Source: Rossellomorea sp036867415
GTDB taxonomy: Bacteria > Bacillota > Bacilli > Bacillales > Bacillaceae_B
Assembly: GCF_036867415.1 (NCBI RefSeq)
Contig: NZ_JBAJHU010000003.1
Coordinates: forward strand, 124,001-188,000
Length of the DNA: 64,000 nucleotides
Direction: 5' to 3'
Positions within the stretch are counted from its first letter, which is position 1. Each line of letters opens with the position of its first letter. The position numbers were made by a program, and so were the translations under genes. This document shows, in pieces, positions 56,713 through 64,000 of the stretch. The notes beneath the pieces were generated by a model. That model saw nothing but the letters and a program-made list of their open reading frames with translations. It was not told where the DNA came from and searched no databases.

Positions 56713-57171
56713 TTATTCTCCAGAGTCCACGATAAGAACCGTTTCTTCCAGTTCAATGATGACGTTTCCCTTCACGGCCCGGGAAATCATGCATGATCTC
56801 TCAGCTTTACCTATTAATTTCTTCGCTGTATTGAATTCTTTTTCCGTGCATCCTTTTGAAAGGGTCAGGATTGGCCAATGAATGATTTTCTTATAGCTGA
56901 TGATGCCTCTCTCGATTTCAACGATCCCCTCGGACTCCATTGTTAATGAGGTTTTTGAAACATTGCTTCTCTCAAGCATTGCAGCAAGTGTAATGATATA
57001 GCAGGTTGATGCTGCACCGAGAAGCATTTCATCCGGGTTTGTGCCGATCCCGGGGCCATCCATTTCAAGAGGTATGGAGATGTTGGTGTCCAGGGTTGAG
57101 GAATTCAGCGTCCCCACATCATTGCGCATCCCCGGCCAATCTGTCTTTATAAAGAATGAGTGTTCTGGCAT
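56713..57171 (-). CDS. OsmC family protein
   Basis: 152-residue protein of the OsmC/Ohr peroxide-reductase fold. A Cys in AASTCYIITLAAML (about 55-68) and a second in ERSCMIS (about 122-128) are spaced like the OsmC active pair. The start MPEHSFFIKTDWPGMRNDVG and the LEMDGPGIGTNPDEMLLGA block are conserved. It probably detoxifies organic hydroperoxides with a thiol reductant. Convergent with the DUF3243 gene; upstream is kynA on the same strand but with an intervening 130 bases. Confidence 0.87.
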   Translation of the reverse strand: MPEHSFFIKTDWPGMRNDVGTLNSSTLDTNISIPLEMDGPGIGTNPDEMLLGAASTCYIITLAAMLERSNVSKTSLTMESEGIVEIERGIISYKKIIHWPILTLSKGCTEKEFNTAKKLIGKAERSCMISRAVKGNVIIELEETVLIVDSGE

Positions 57172-57305
57172 TTAAAAAACCCCTTTTGAATGAATGATAT
57201 ATTCAGGATATCCCACCAGCTGAAAACGGGTAAATAATAAATGCAGTCCTGTCAGTTTCCGTTCTGCATGCAGTACCTTGGATTCAATGCAGTCAGGTTT
57301 TCACT

Positions 57306-58175
57306 TTATAAGCTCGTCCTTACATTCCAGAGTTCAGGGAAGAATTGATGATCAAGCACTTTCTTGAGATAACTTACTCCGCTTGAGCCGCCAGTGCCTT
57401 TTTTATGTCCGATGATACGTTCCACTGTCTTCATATGACGGAACCTCCATTGCTGAAGCCAATCTTCGAGATCGATCAGCTTTTCTGCGAGTTCATACAA
57501 ATCCCAGTATTGGTTTGTGTTCCGGTACACTTCTGTCCATGCTGACAAAACAGAACCATTTTCTTTATATGGGGTTGTAAAGTCCCGATTCAAAACGGTT
57601 TCATCGATCCTGAATCCCGCTTTTGACAGGGCGTGGATCGATACGTCATATAATGATGGTGCCTTGTAAGCCTCCTGTAGTTGAGATAATAATTCGGGGT
57701 CTTTTTGATAAATTTTCAAGACATGGGTGGTCTTATATCCCAATGCAAATTCGATCATTCGATATTGGTACGATTGGAATCCGGATGCCTGTCCCAGGTC
57801 ATCCCGGAATTGAATGTATTCTGCCGGGGTGAGGGTGGACAATACATCCCAGGCATGAATAATTTGAGATTGAATTTTAGAAACACGGGAAAGCATTTTG
57901 AAAGCAGGCGAAAATTCCCCGGCTTCTATGGAAGCGATGCTTGTCCTCAATTCATGAAGAATGAGCTTCATCCATAATTCACTGACCTGGTGTATGATAA
58001 TGAATAACATTTCGTCATGGTGCCCGGATAATCTCTTCTGGCTGGATAATAGTGTGTCCAGATGCAGATAGTCACCATAGGTCATGTTGTTGATGAAATC
58101 GGTATGAACACGTTCATTACCTATAGTATGGTTCTGTTCTTCCTTCTCCGACACGTTCATCTTCCTTTCTGTCAT
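57306..58175 (-). CDS. kynA: Tryptophan 2,3-dioxygenase
   Basis: Haem dioxygenase that opens the indole ring of tryptophan to N-formylkynurenine, first step of tryptophan catabolism. 289 residues. MTYGDYLHLDTLLSSQ, HHDEMLFIIIHQVSELWMKLILHE and the proximal haem region WRFRHMKTVERIIGHKKGTGGSSGVSYL are present and intact. ATG 58175 is near a GGAG site; ATG 58160 is possible. kynB and kynU are not adjacent, so the pathway is scattered. A near-perfect cre overlaps its promoter region. Confidence 0.93.
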   Translation of the reverse strand: MTERKMNVSEKEEQNHTIGNERVHTDFINNMTYGDYLHLDTLLSSQKRLSGHHDEMLFIIIHQVSELWMKLILHELRTSIASIEAGEFSPAFKMLSRVSKIQSQIIHAWDVLSTLTPAEYIQFRDDLGQASGFQSYQYRMIEFALGYKTTHVLKIYQKDPELLSQLQEAYKAPSLYDVSIHALSKAGFRIDETVLNRDFTTPYKENGSVLSAWTEVYRNTNQYWDLYELAEKLIDLEDWLQQWRFRHMKTVERIIGHKKGTGGSSGVSYLKKVLDHQFFPELWNVRTSL

Positions 58176-58192
58176 GCTCCAATATGCAAGTG

Positions 58193-58206
58193 TGGAAACG
58201 CTTACT
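58193..58206 (-). promoter_or_regulatory. CcpA cre at the kynA promoter
   Basis: TGGAAACGCTTACT matches the cre consensus TGNAANCGNTNNCA at 13 of 14 positions and is palindromic. It overlaps the region just after a minus-strand promoter TTGACT-18-TATAGT and 18 bases before the kynA start, so repression by roadblock is expected. Confidence 0.65.
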
Positions 58207-58335
58207 ATAAGTACTTCTAGATAGTATAGTCAAATCCTTTTTATTCTCCACAACAAACAATCCCCTCTCAGAAATGATTGATTTCTGTAAGTTGGGGAAA
58301 ATAGTAGTATCCTTGTTGAATGAGGAGAAAACGAC

Positions 58336-59142
58336 ATGAAACTAATTGCTTATCCGAAAGATGTCATAATCAGGTTCTTCAAAGAACGGTTTTTTGATCA
58401 GTCAGCACAATTAGCATACTACTTGTTATTATCCATTTTCCCCTTTTTATTGTTCGTGTTTTCTTTATTGAGTTATCTGCCCATTTCAGAGACGAATGTT
58501 TTACTTCTGATCAAGCCCTTTGCACCAGAAAAATCGTATGCCATCATCCATGAGAATATTGAAACCATTCTATATAATCAGAGGGGGGATGTATTATCGA
58601 TTTCAATCTTCTTCACATTCTGGTTATCGTCCATGGCTGTGCAGTCGATGGTCAGGTCCTTGAACCAGGCATACAAAATTGAAAGAAAAAAGCCAATTTT
58701 AATCGCTTTATTTTACGATTTATTACTAACGATGGGATTTATGTTCTTGATTGCTTTTTCCCTGGTTGTTCCGGTTGTGGAAGAATACATAAGGCAAGCC
58801 AGGTTTGCCAGCGGGAAACTGCAGGGAGACTGGAGTGCGGCGTGGGTGATTGGGAAATGGGGTTTAAGTTCTATTTTCATGCTTCTATTGTTCATTTTTC
58901 TTTATATGGTGGTTCCGAGCAGGAGAATTCCCTTTCTCCATGTCCTTCCTGGTGCCCTGCTCGCCACATTCGGCTGGCAGGGGGTTTCATGGTTATATGG
59001 AACGTATGTGAAAATCAATGATTATACACAGTTTTATGGTCAGTTGGGAAGTGTCATCACCCTCGTCGTGTGGTTTTACATTTCTTCCACCATTCTGCTG
59101 ATCGGTGGATTGCTGAACGGCAGTGTGGCTGAGAGGAATTGA
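58336..59142 (+). CDS. YihY/BrkB family membrane protein
   Basis: 268-residue integral membrane protein with about six helices (for example residues 28-50, 88-110, 128-150, 175-198 and 205-260). The family pattern SAQLAYYLLLSIFPFLLFVFSLLSYLP, SSMAVQSMVRSLNQAY and LPGALLATFGWQGVSWLYGTYVK is visible. BrkB-type proteins are annotated as inner membrane YihY/virulence factors; the transported or acted-on compound is unknown. Start ATG 58336 follows GAGGAGAAA. Confidence 0.88.
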   Translation: MKLIAYPKDVIIRFFKERFFDQSAQLAYYLLLSIFPFLLFVFSLLSYLPISETNVLLLIKPFAPEKSYAIIHENIETILYNQRGDVLSISIFFTFWLSSMAVQSMVRSLNQAYKIERKKPILIALFYDLLLTMGFMFLIAFSLVVPVVEEYIRQARFASGKLQGDWSAAWVIGKWGLSSIFMLLLFIFLYMVVPSRRIPFLHVLPGALLATFGWQGVSWLYGTYVKINDYTQFYGQLGSVITLVVWFYISSTILLIGGLLNGSVAERN

Positions 59143-59204
59143 GGTGATGTTTCAACCGCTTCGTTTATTTAATAGTGGTCAGATATGTTATATGGACTTT
59201 TTAC

Positions 59205-59240
59205 AAAAACCTGGAGATACCCTCTCCAGGTTTTAATTTT
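59205..59240. terminator. Bidirectional terminator between YihY and POT genes
   Basis: AAAACCTGGAG / CTCTCCAGGTTTT hairpin with A- and T-runs on both flanks. Confidence 0.9.
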
Positions 59241-60654
59241 ACCTCGATGCATTTTCTTCTTTCATCATGGTTACGAGTTTCTTCGAGATGGCGAGAAGGA
59301 TCAATCCTAATAGTATCGCCACCGCACCAATAGTCGCAAATATCTCAAGGTACCCCAAAGTAGCTGTTAGTGATGCCAGTTGACCGGCGAGGAGACTCGC
59401 GACACCGATAGCGGCCATCCATACCCCCATTAATAGAGAGGCGATTTTCACCGGTGCGACTTTACTGACGAGGGAAAGACCTACCGGAGATAAGAATAAT
59501 TCACCTAATGTATGGAATAGATAGGTGAATATGATGAACATAATATTTGCCCGGGAGACAATGTTTTGTTCGTCGGAACCTGTCTGCATGACGGCAGGTA
59601 TCAAAATCATGAACCCCAGTCCAAGAAGGATCATCCCGAATGCCATCTTCGTGGTCATGTTTAAATCTCCACGTTTTGATTGGGAAAGTTTCAACCATAC
59701 ACCTGACAGGATGGGGGCAAGTATGATGATAAATAATGGATTGACCGACTGAAACCAGGCAACCGGAATTGTATAGCCGAATACCTCCCGGTCGATGAAG
59801 TTCTTAGTATATAATGTGAAAGAACTACCCGCTTGCTCAAAACCCGCCCAGAAGAATACTACAAAACAAGCGAGTATCAATATTGCACGAGTACGCTGTT
59901 TTTCTTTAGGAGATAAAGGCACATTTTGATTCTCGTTGGATTCTTGTACCAATCGATTATTTGGTTTCAATCCGACATTCCCTAAATATCTTTTGCTGAA
60001 TGCACTAAATATCAATTGTCCCGTAATCATGCCCAATGAAGAAGCGAGAAATGCCCATTTAAATCCATAGTGCATCGTTCCATCATTAAGGGGTCTTAAA
60101 AAAAGATCTTCAGCAAGGAATCCTGCGATTAATGGTGCAAAGAAAGCCCCTAAGTTTATTCCCATATAAAAAATGGTAAAGGCAGCATCCTTACGTTTAT
60201 CATTTCTTGGATACAGTTCACCTACGAGGGTCGAGATATTCGGCTTAAAGAAGCCATTGCCTATGACCAATAATGCCAAGCCGATGTAAAGGCCGGTTTG
60301 CGAATGGGTAAGAAAAATAGTGAAGTCACCGCACGCCATTGTCAAGCCGCCGATCGTGATGGCTTTTCTTAATCCAATATACTTGTCGGTTAACCAACCG
60401 CCAAATATCGGGGTGAAATAAACGGCTCCTGTATAAATGCCGTAAATCGATAACGCTTGGGCAGGCTCGACACCAAGACCTCCGCTCACAAATGCAGTCG
60501 TTAAATAAAGGACCAGCAGAGCCCTCATTCCGTAATAGCTGTACCTCTCCCATAGCTCAGTAAAGAATAAGAGATAGAGCCCTTTTGGATGTTTCTTACC
60601 TTGAGGTAATGAATCCAGCATTGAAGAATCCATTTTTGAATCACTCCCACTCAT
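59239..60654 (-). CDS. Proton-dependent oligopeptide transporter (POT/PTR family)
   Basis: 471-residue MFS-type importer with some 14 membrane helices. The POT hallmark LFFTELWERYSYYGMRALLVLYLT (about residues 30-53) contains the ExxER motif, and GGWLTDKYIGLRKAITIGG and FFKPNISTLVGELYP are also typical. It imports di- and tripeptides with protons and complements the ABC Opp system also encoded here. Start ATG 60654 has a weak ATAACAATG leader with few purines; no second start is clearly better. Confidence 0.9.
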   Translation of the reverse strand: MSGSDSKMDSSMLDSLPQGKKHPKGLYLLFFTELWERYSYYGMRALLVLYLTTAFVSGGLGVEPAQALSIYGIYTGAVYFTPIFGGWLTDKYIGLRKAITIGGLTMACGDFTIFLTHSQTGLYIGLALLVIGNGFFKPNISTLVGELYPRNDKRKDAAFTIFYMGINLGAFFAPLIAGFLAEDLFLRPLNDGTMHYGFKWAFLASSLGMITGQLIFSAFSKRYLGNVGLKPNNRLVQESNENQNVPLSPKEKQRTRAILILACFVVFFWAGFEQAGSSFTLYTKNFIDREVFGYTIPVAWFQSVNPLFIIILAPILSGVWLKLSQSKRGDLNMTTKMAFGMILLGLGFMILIPAVMQTGSDEQNIVSRANIMFIIFTYLFHTLGELFLSPVGLSLVSKVAPVKIASLLMGVWMAAIGVASLLAGQLASLTATLGYLEIFATIGAVAILLGLILLAISKKLVTMMKEENASR

Positions 60655-60802
60655 TGTTATTCCAAGTCATACCTATATCGTTTGTTTATTGAGACAAAAA
60701 TATGTTGAATGAGAAAAGGATGTTCTTCATCCGTTGTTGAAAAGCTTCATTTGTAGAACGGTGACGTATAACGATATAATAATGTAAAGGGAGGGAGTCA
60801 TT

Positions 60803-61858
60803 ATGAGTACATATCCAGATACATCGAAAACGATTCAATTAATTAAAGAGCTTGTAGAAATTCCAAGTCCATCCGGTAATACAGATCAAATCATGGGTTT
60901 CGTCGAAGAACATCTTTCAGATCTTGATGTTGAGATGAAAAGGAACCGTAAAGGTGCTCTTATTATTACAATCCAGGGGGAAAATACGCTAAGCCACCGT
61001 ATGCTCACAGCTCATGTGGATGCTTTAGGCGCAATGGTCAAAGAAATTAAAGCAGACGGTCGCCTCAGGCTATCAATGATCGGAGGATTCAGATGGAATG
61101 CAGTGGAAGGTGAATATTGCCAAATTGAAACGTCCAGCGGCAAAACATACAGCGGGACAATCCTCATGCATCAAACATCCGTGCATGTTTATAAAAATGC
61201 GGGAGAGGCAAAGCGTGACGAAACAAATATCGAAGTCCGAATCGATGAAAAAGTAACAAACGCAACGGAAGTAAGGGAACTCGGAATTGAAGTGGGAGAC
61301 TTTGTTTCTTTCGATCCCCGCGCTGAAATCACAGAAAGCGGATTCATCAAGTCCCGCCATCTGGATGACAAAGCAAGTGTAGGAATGCTGCTTGAATTGA
61401 TCAGGCAAATAAAGACAAAAGGTATTGTGCTTCCATATACGACACATTTCCTTATTTCCAATAATGAAGAGATAGGTTATGGGGGGAATTCAAATATCCC
61501 TCCGGAAACAGTAGAATACCTGGCGGTGGATATGGGAGCGATCGGCGATGGCCAGTGCACAGATGAATATACGGTCTCAATATGTGCGAAAGATTCGAGC
61601 GGGCCATATCACTACGGATTAAGAAAACACCTGGTTCAACTGGCAGAAGATAATGGGATAGACTATAAAGTGGACATCTACCCTTATTATGGTTCTGACG
61701 CATCCGCTGCCATCAAGGCAGGATTTGATATCGTACACGGTTTGATCGGTGCCGGAATCGATGCTTCACATGCCTATGAAAGAACGCACGAATCGTCTAT
61801 TCTTCACACCGAAAACCTGCTATGGCACTATGTACAATCTAAAATGGTAAAAGAATAA
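60803..61858 (+). CDS. M42 family metallopeptidase (glutamyl aminopeptidase-like)
   Basis: 351-residue dinuclear zinc aminopeptidase. Metal ligands: His in LTAHVDALGAMV, Asp in KSRHLDDKASVGML, Glu pair in SNNEEIGYGGN, Asp in VDMGAIGDGQ and His in GAGIDASHAYERTH. Family members form large tetrahedral dodecamers that finish peptide degradation in the cytoplasm, a fitting partner for Opp/POT import and PepF. RBS GGGAGGGAG precedes the ATG. Resembles B. subtilis YhfE. Confidence 0.9.
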   Translation: MSTYPDTSKTIQLIKELVEIPSPSGNTDQIMGFVEEHLSDLDVEMKRNRKGALIITIQGENTLSHRMLTAHVDALGAMVKEIKADGRLRLSMIGGFRWNAVEGEYCQIETSSGKTYSGTILMHQTSVHVYKNAGEAKRDETNIEVRIDEKVTNATEVRELGIEVGDFVSFDPRAEITESGFIKSRHLDDKASVGMLLELIRQIKTKGIVLPYTTHFLISNNEEIGYGGNSNIPPETVEYLAVDMGAIGDGQCTDEYTVSICAKDSSGPYHYGLRKHLVQLAEDNGIDYKVDIYPYYGSDASAAIKAGFDIVHGLIGAGIDASHAYERTHESSILHTENLLWHYVQSKMVKE

Positions 61859-62058
61859 TCAATATGGAAGTCTTCCCTGCGGCTTAATTTTGCTGAATAG
61901 GGGAGGCTTTTTGTTTTAACATGGCCGCTAACGGGAAGAACTGAGGTAGGTGGAAGATGAATTTAGTCAATTTAGGAGGTATTTCTCTTATCAAAGTCAA
62001 ATTCATAAGGTAAAATAGAAACAATATCATACTAAGAATTAATGTGAGGGTACGAAAG

Positions 62059-63534
62059 ATGAATACATACAACCTTTTAGAAAGTATTAAATTAAAAACT
62101 GTATATGGAGAATTACCATCCAATGTGAAAGACATCTATGTCGATTCAAGAAAAGTAACCGAAGGAAGCGTATTTGTCTGCACGAGGGGCTACACGGTGG
62201 ATGGTCATGATTATGCCGGTAAAGCAGTTGAAAGTGGAGCAACTCTGGTCATAGCAGAAAAACAACTGGATATTGATCTGGAGAAAACTGCTTTGGTAGT
62301 GGTGAAAGATACCTTTAAGGCGTTGGCACAGCTTTCGAACAAATATTATGATTATCCTTCAAAAAAGCTTAATGTGTTCGGTGTCACAGGTACCAATGGA
62401 AAAACCACTGTAACGAATTTGATTCATTCAATGCTGAAAAAGGATCATCAAAAAGCAGCACTTTCAGGAACAATCGGTTTCAACTTGGACGGGGAACTCC
62501 TCCCGAGTGAAAATACCACATGTGATAATCTGACCAATCAGCAAATGCTGAACCTGGCAGTCGATAAAGACATCCAGAATTTCATTCTTGAGGTATCATC
62601 ACATGGGCTGAGCCTCGGAAGGTTATGGGGAATAGATTTTGACGTTGTCGCATTTACGAATCTTAGCCATGATCATTTGGATTACCATGAAACGATGGAA
62701 CATTACGGGTATGCTAAAGGATTATTGTTTTCACAATTAGGTCAGGATCTGGAGGCACCTAAGTACGTGGTATTGAATGCGGATGATGAATGGTACGATC
62801 GATATCATTATATGACGCCGCATGAAGTAATCAGCTATGGATTGGAAGCAAATGCAGATTTTAGAGCAGACCGGATTCAATACGATAACGATAAAACTAC
62901 ATTCACCCTGCATTCCCCAGAAGGTTCATTCGATGTAGAAATGAAGCTTCTTGGAAAATTCAATGTATATAACATCCTCACTGCGATGGCTTGTTTATAT
63001 GCCCGGGGGATGGAAGTGGAGAAACTTGTCGGGATTGTCAGGGAGCTTCCTCCTGTCAGTGGCAGAATGGAAAAAGTGGAGATGGACGCCCCATTATCCG
63101 TGTATATCGACTACGCTCATACACCAGATGCAATTGAGAAAGCAATTGAGTCGGTGCTTCCGTTCAAACAAAACAAGATTATCTTCCTCGTGGGGACAGG
63201 GGGGAACCGGGATAAATCAAAGCGGCCGACAATGGCTGAAAAAGCTTCATTGGCAGACTATGTCATTCTGACGACTGATGATCCTCGCTATGAGGATTAT
63301 GACAGCATTCTGCACGATCTTGAAAAAGGGATGAAGCATGACCAGTATTCCCTGATCGGCGATCGTGCAGAAGCCGTCAAGCACGCCATCGGAGTAAGTG
63401 AACCAGGTGATATCATTATATTTGCTGGTAAAGGGCATGAAGATTACCAAATTGTCGAAAACACAAAATATCCTCACAGCGATAAACATATTGCAATAGA
63501 GCAAAGCAAAATAAAATATATATCAACAAAGTAA
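62059..63534 (+). CDS. murE: UDP-MurNAc-tripeptide synthetase (MurE-type)
   Basis: 491-residue Mur ligase with an N-terminal UDP-binding domain, ATP site GVTGTNGKTTVTNL (about 109-122) and DVVAFTNLSHDHLDYH with the carbamylated-Lys region. The C-terminal domain has the substrate motif DDPRYEDYDS instead of the usual DNPR of diaminopimelate-adding enzymes. R of the motif is kept, so a meso-diaminopimelate (or related) acceptor is still likely. It is outside the division/cell-wall cluster where the main murE lies in Bacillus, so it is probably a paralogue. ATG 62059 follows GAGGGTACGAAAG; the GTG at 62044 is the alternative. Confidence 0.88.
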   Translation: MNTYNLLESIKLKTVYGELPSNVKDIYVDSRKVTEGSVFVCTRGYTVDGHDYAGKAVESGATLVIAEKQLDIDLEKTALVVVKDTFKALAQLSNKYYDYPSKKLNVFGVTGTNGKTTVTNLIHSMLKKDHQKAALSGTIGFNLDGELLPSENTTCDNLTNQQMLNLAVDKDIQNFILEVSSHGLSLGRLWGIDFDVVAFTNLSHDHLDYHETMEHYGYAKGLLFSQLGQDLEAPKYVVLNADDEWYDRYHYMTPHEVISYGLEANADFRADRIQYDNDKTTFTLHSPEGSFDVEMKLLGKFNVYNILTAMACLYARGMEVEKLVGIVRELPPVSGRMEKVEMDAPLSVYIDYAHTPDAIEKAIESVLPFKQNKIIFLVGTGGNRDKSKRPTMAEKASLADYVILTTDDPRYEDYDSILHDLEKGMKHDQYSLIGDRAEAVKHAIGVSEPGDIIIFAGKGHEDYQIVENTKYPHSDKHIAIEQSKIKYISTK

Positions 63535-63545
63535 GTCTGCATAAC

Positions 63546-63576
63546 AAAAGGAGATGGCCGCCGGCCATCTCCTTTT
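63546..63576. terminator. Bidirectional terminator between murE and nupC
   Basis: Perfect stem AAAAGGAGATGGCCG / CGGCCATCTCCTTTT between converging genes. Confidence 0.93.
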
Positions 63577-63596
63577 AACTAATTTATTTTTGAGAA

Positions 63597-64000
63597 TTAA
63601 ATAAACATACCCGCAATTGCAGCACTCAGTAATGATGCCAAAGCTCCGGCAATAACTGCTTTAAGTCCGAGTCGGGCAATGTCCCCTCTGCGGTTAGGTG
63701 CCAGATTCCCAAGACCCCCGAGCAAAATACCCAGTGATGAAATATTGGCAAATCCGCAAAGAGCAAATGAAATGATGGCAACTGTCTTATCCGACAGATT
63801 TCCGATTTCAGGTGCGAAGGCTGAGTAAGCAACAAATTCATTGATTACCAGCTTTTGACCGATAAAGTTACCAGCCATCACCGCTTCACTCCAAGGTACA
63901 CCGATTGCAAATGCAAGTGGAGCGAATGCGTATCCTAAAATAAGCTCAAGTGATAAATTCTCTGCACCGAATAATCCGCCGATGCCTCCTAAAATTCCAT
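63597..64000 (-). CDS. nupC: NupC-type concentrative nucleoside transporter, 3' part (cut by window edge)
   Basis: C-terminal ~133 residues of a CNT-family nucleoside:cation symporter. They read LFGAENLSLELILGYAFAPLAFAIGVPW, VINEFVAY, ISFALCGFANISSLGILLGGLGNLAP and a final hydrophobic helix (ALASLLSAAIAGMF). The FALCGFANxSSxxI motif is the CNT substrate-binding signature. It would be about 400 residues in full. The minus-strand gene runs off the window at 64000. Confidence 0.92.
   Translation of the reverse strand, partial: GILGGIGGLFGAENLSLELILGYAFAPLAFAIGVPWSEAVMAGNFIGQKLVINEFVAYSAFAPEIGNLSDKTVAIISFALCGFANISSLGILLGGLGNLAPNRRGDIARLGLKAVIAGALASLLSAAIAGMFI

Overview
The window reads as a chromosomal core segment of a spore-forming, low-to-moderate-GC Bacillaceae species. 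Gene order from trpS through opp, yjbC, spx, mecA, coiA, pepF, spxH, yjbI to yjbO, fabI, cotO, cotZ, yjcA, yjcZ, spoVIF and yjcF to yjcH follows the Bacillus subtilis trpS-opp-yjb-yjc region. Insertions, inversions (prpE) and extra operons show it is not B. subtilis itself; a Rossellomorea/Bacillus-type relative is my inference. No phage, transposase, plasmid or CRISPR genes were seen.

Layout. 1-7790: T-box-controlled trpS (cut by the window edge), a DUF3899 membrane protein and the oligopeptide permease oppA-BCDF with a near-consensus CodY box at its promoter. 8036-17702: a secreted DUF4015 glycoside-hydrolase-like protein, yjbC, spx, mecA, cardiolipin synthase, coiA and pepF, with two related MITE-like repeats (about 9248-9805 and 14171-14547). 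17750-24743: spxH, a truncated haemoglobin, a lytic transglycosylase, yjbK, yjbL, the (p)ppGpp synthetase sasB, NAD kinase, a pseudouridine synthase and prpE. Spx and its two protease adaptors, MecA (ClpC) and SpxH (ClpX), therefore lie within 9 kb.

24973-35913: MgtE magnesium channel, a CPA2 antiporter, a DinB-like protein, fabI with a 17-bp FapR operator, then a sporulation block: cotO, cotZ, yjcA, a tiny Cys/Gly/Lys protein, a spoVA2-type germination operon (YhcN/YlaJ lipoprotein, spoVAC, spoVAD, spoVAE, DUF421), yjcZ, spoVIF and a small unknown. 35914-36314 is a tandem array of 124-bp palindromic modules related to the modules nested in the two earlier repeats.

36361-44457: MBL-fold hydrolase, a second DUF421 protein, yjcF-yjcG-yjcH, a PgpA-family protein and a TAXI-type TRAP transporter operon. 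44477-45760: a small WYL-like gene under a candidate SOS box, tRNA-Val(GAC), a 58-aa protein and a cold-shock protein. 45906-49056: SDR dehydrogenase, acyl-CoA dehydrogenase and thiolase, resembling branched-chain (isoleucine) acyl-CoA degradation, with a FadR-like palindrome and a CodY-like site. 49389-52000: 6-phosphogluconate dehydrogenase, a small hydrophilic protein and a SurA-N-like lipoprotein. 52490-56154: a cobalamin riboswitch with terminator ahead of a class I ribonucleotide reductase nrdAB. 56272-64000: DUF3243 protein, OsmC protein, tryptophan 2,3-dioxygenase with a catabolite-repression site, YihY/BrkB membrane protein, POT peptide transporter, M42 aminopeptidase, a stand-alone MurE-type ligase and the 3' part of a NupC nucleoside transporter.

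Regulation visible in the DNA ties many genes to nutrient state: T-box (tryptophan), CodY (amino acids/GTP), FapR (malonyl-CoA), FadR (acyl-CoA), CcpA (carbon), LexA (DNA damage) and the B12 riboswitch. These sites were read by eye against remembered consensus sequences and none has been tested.
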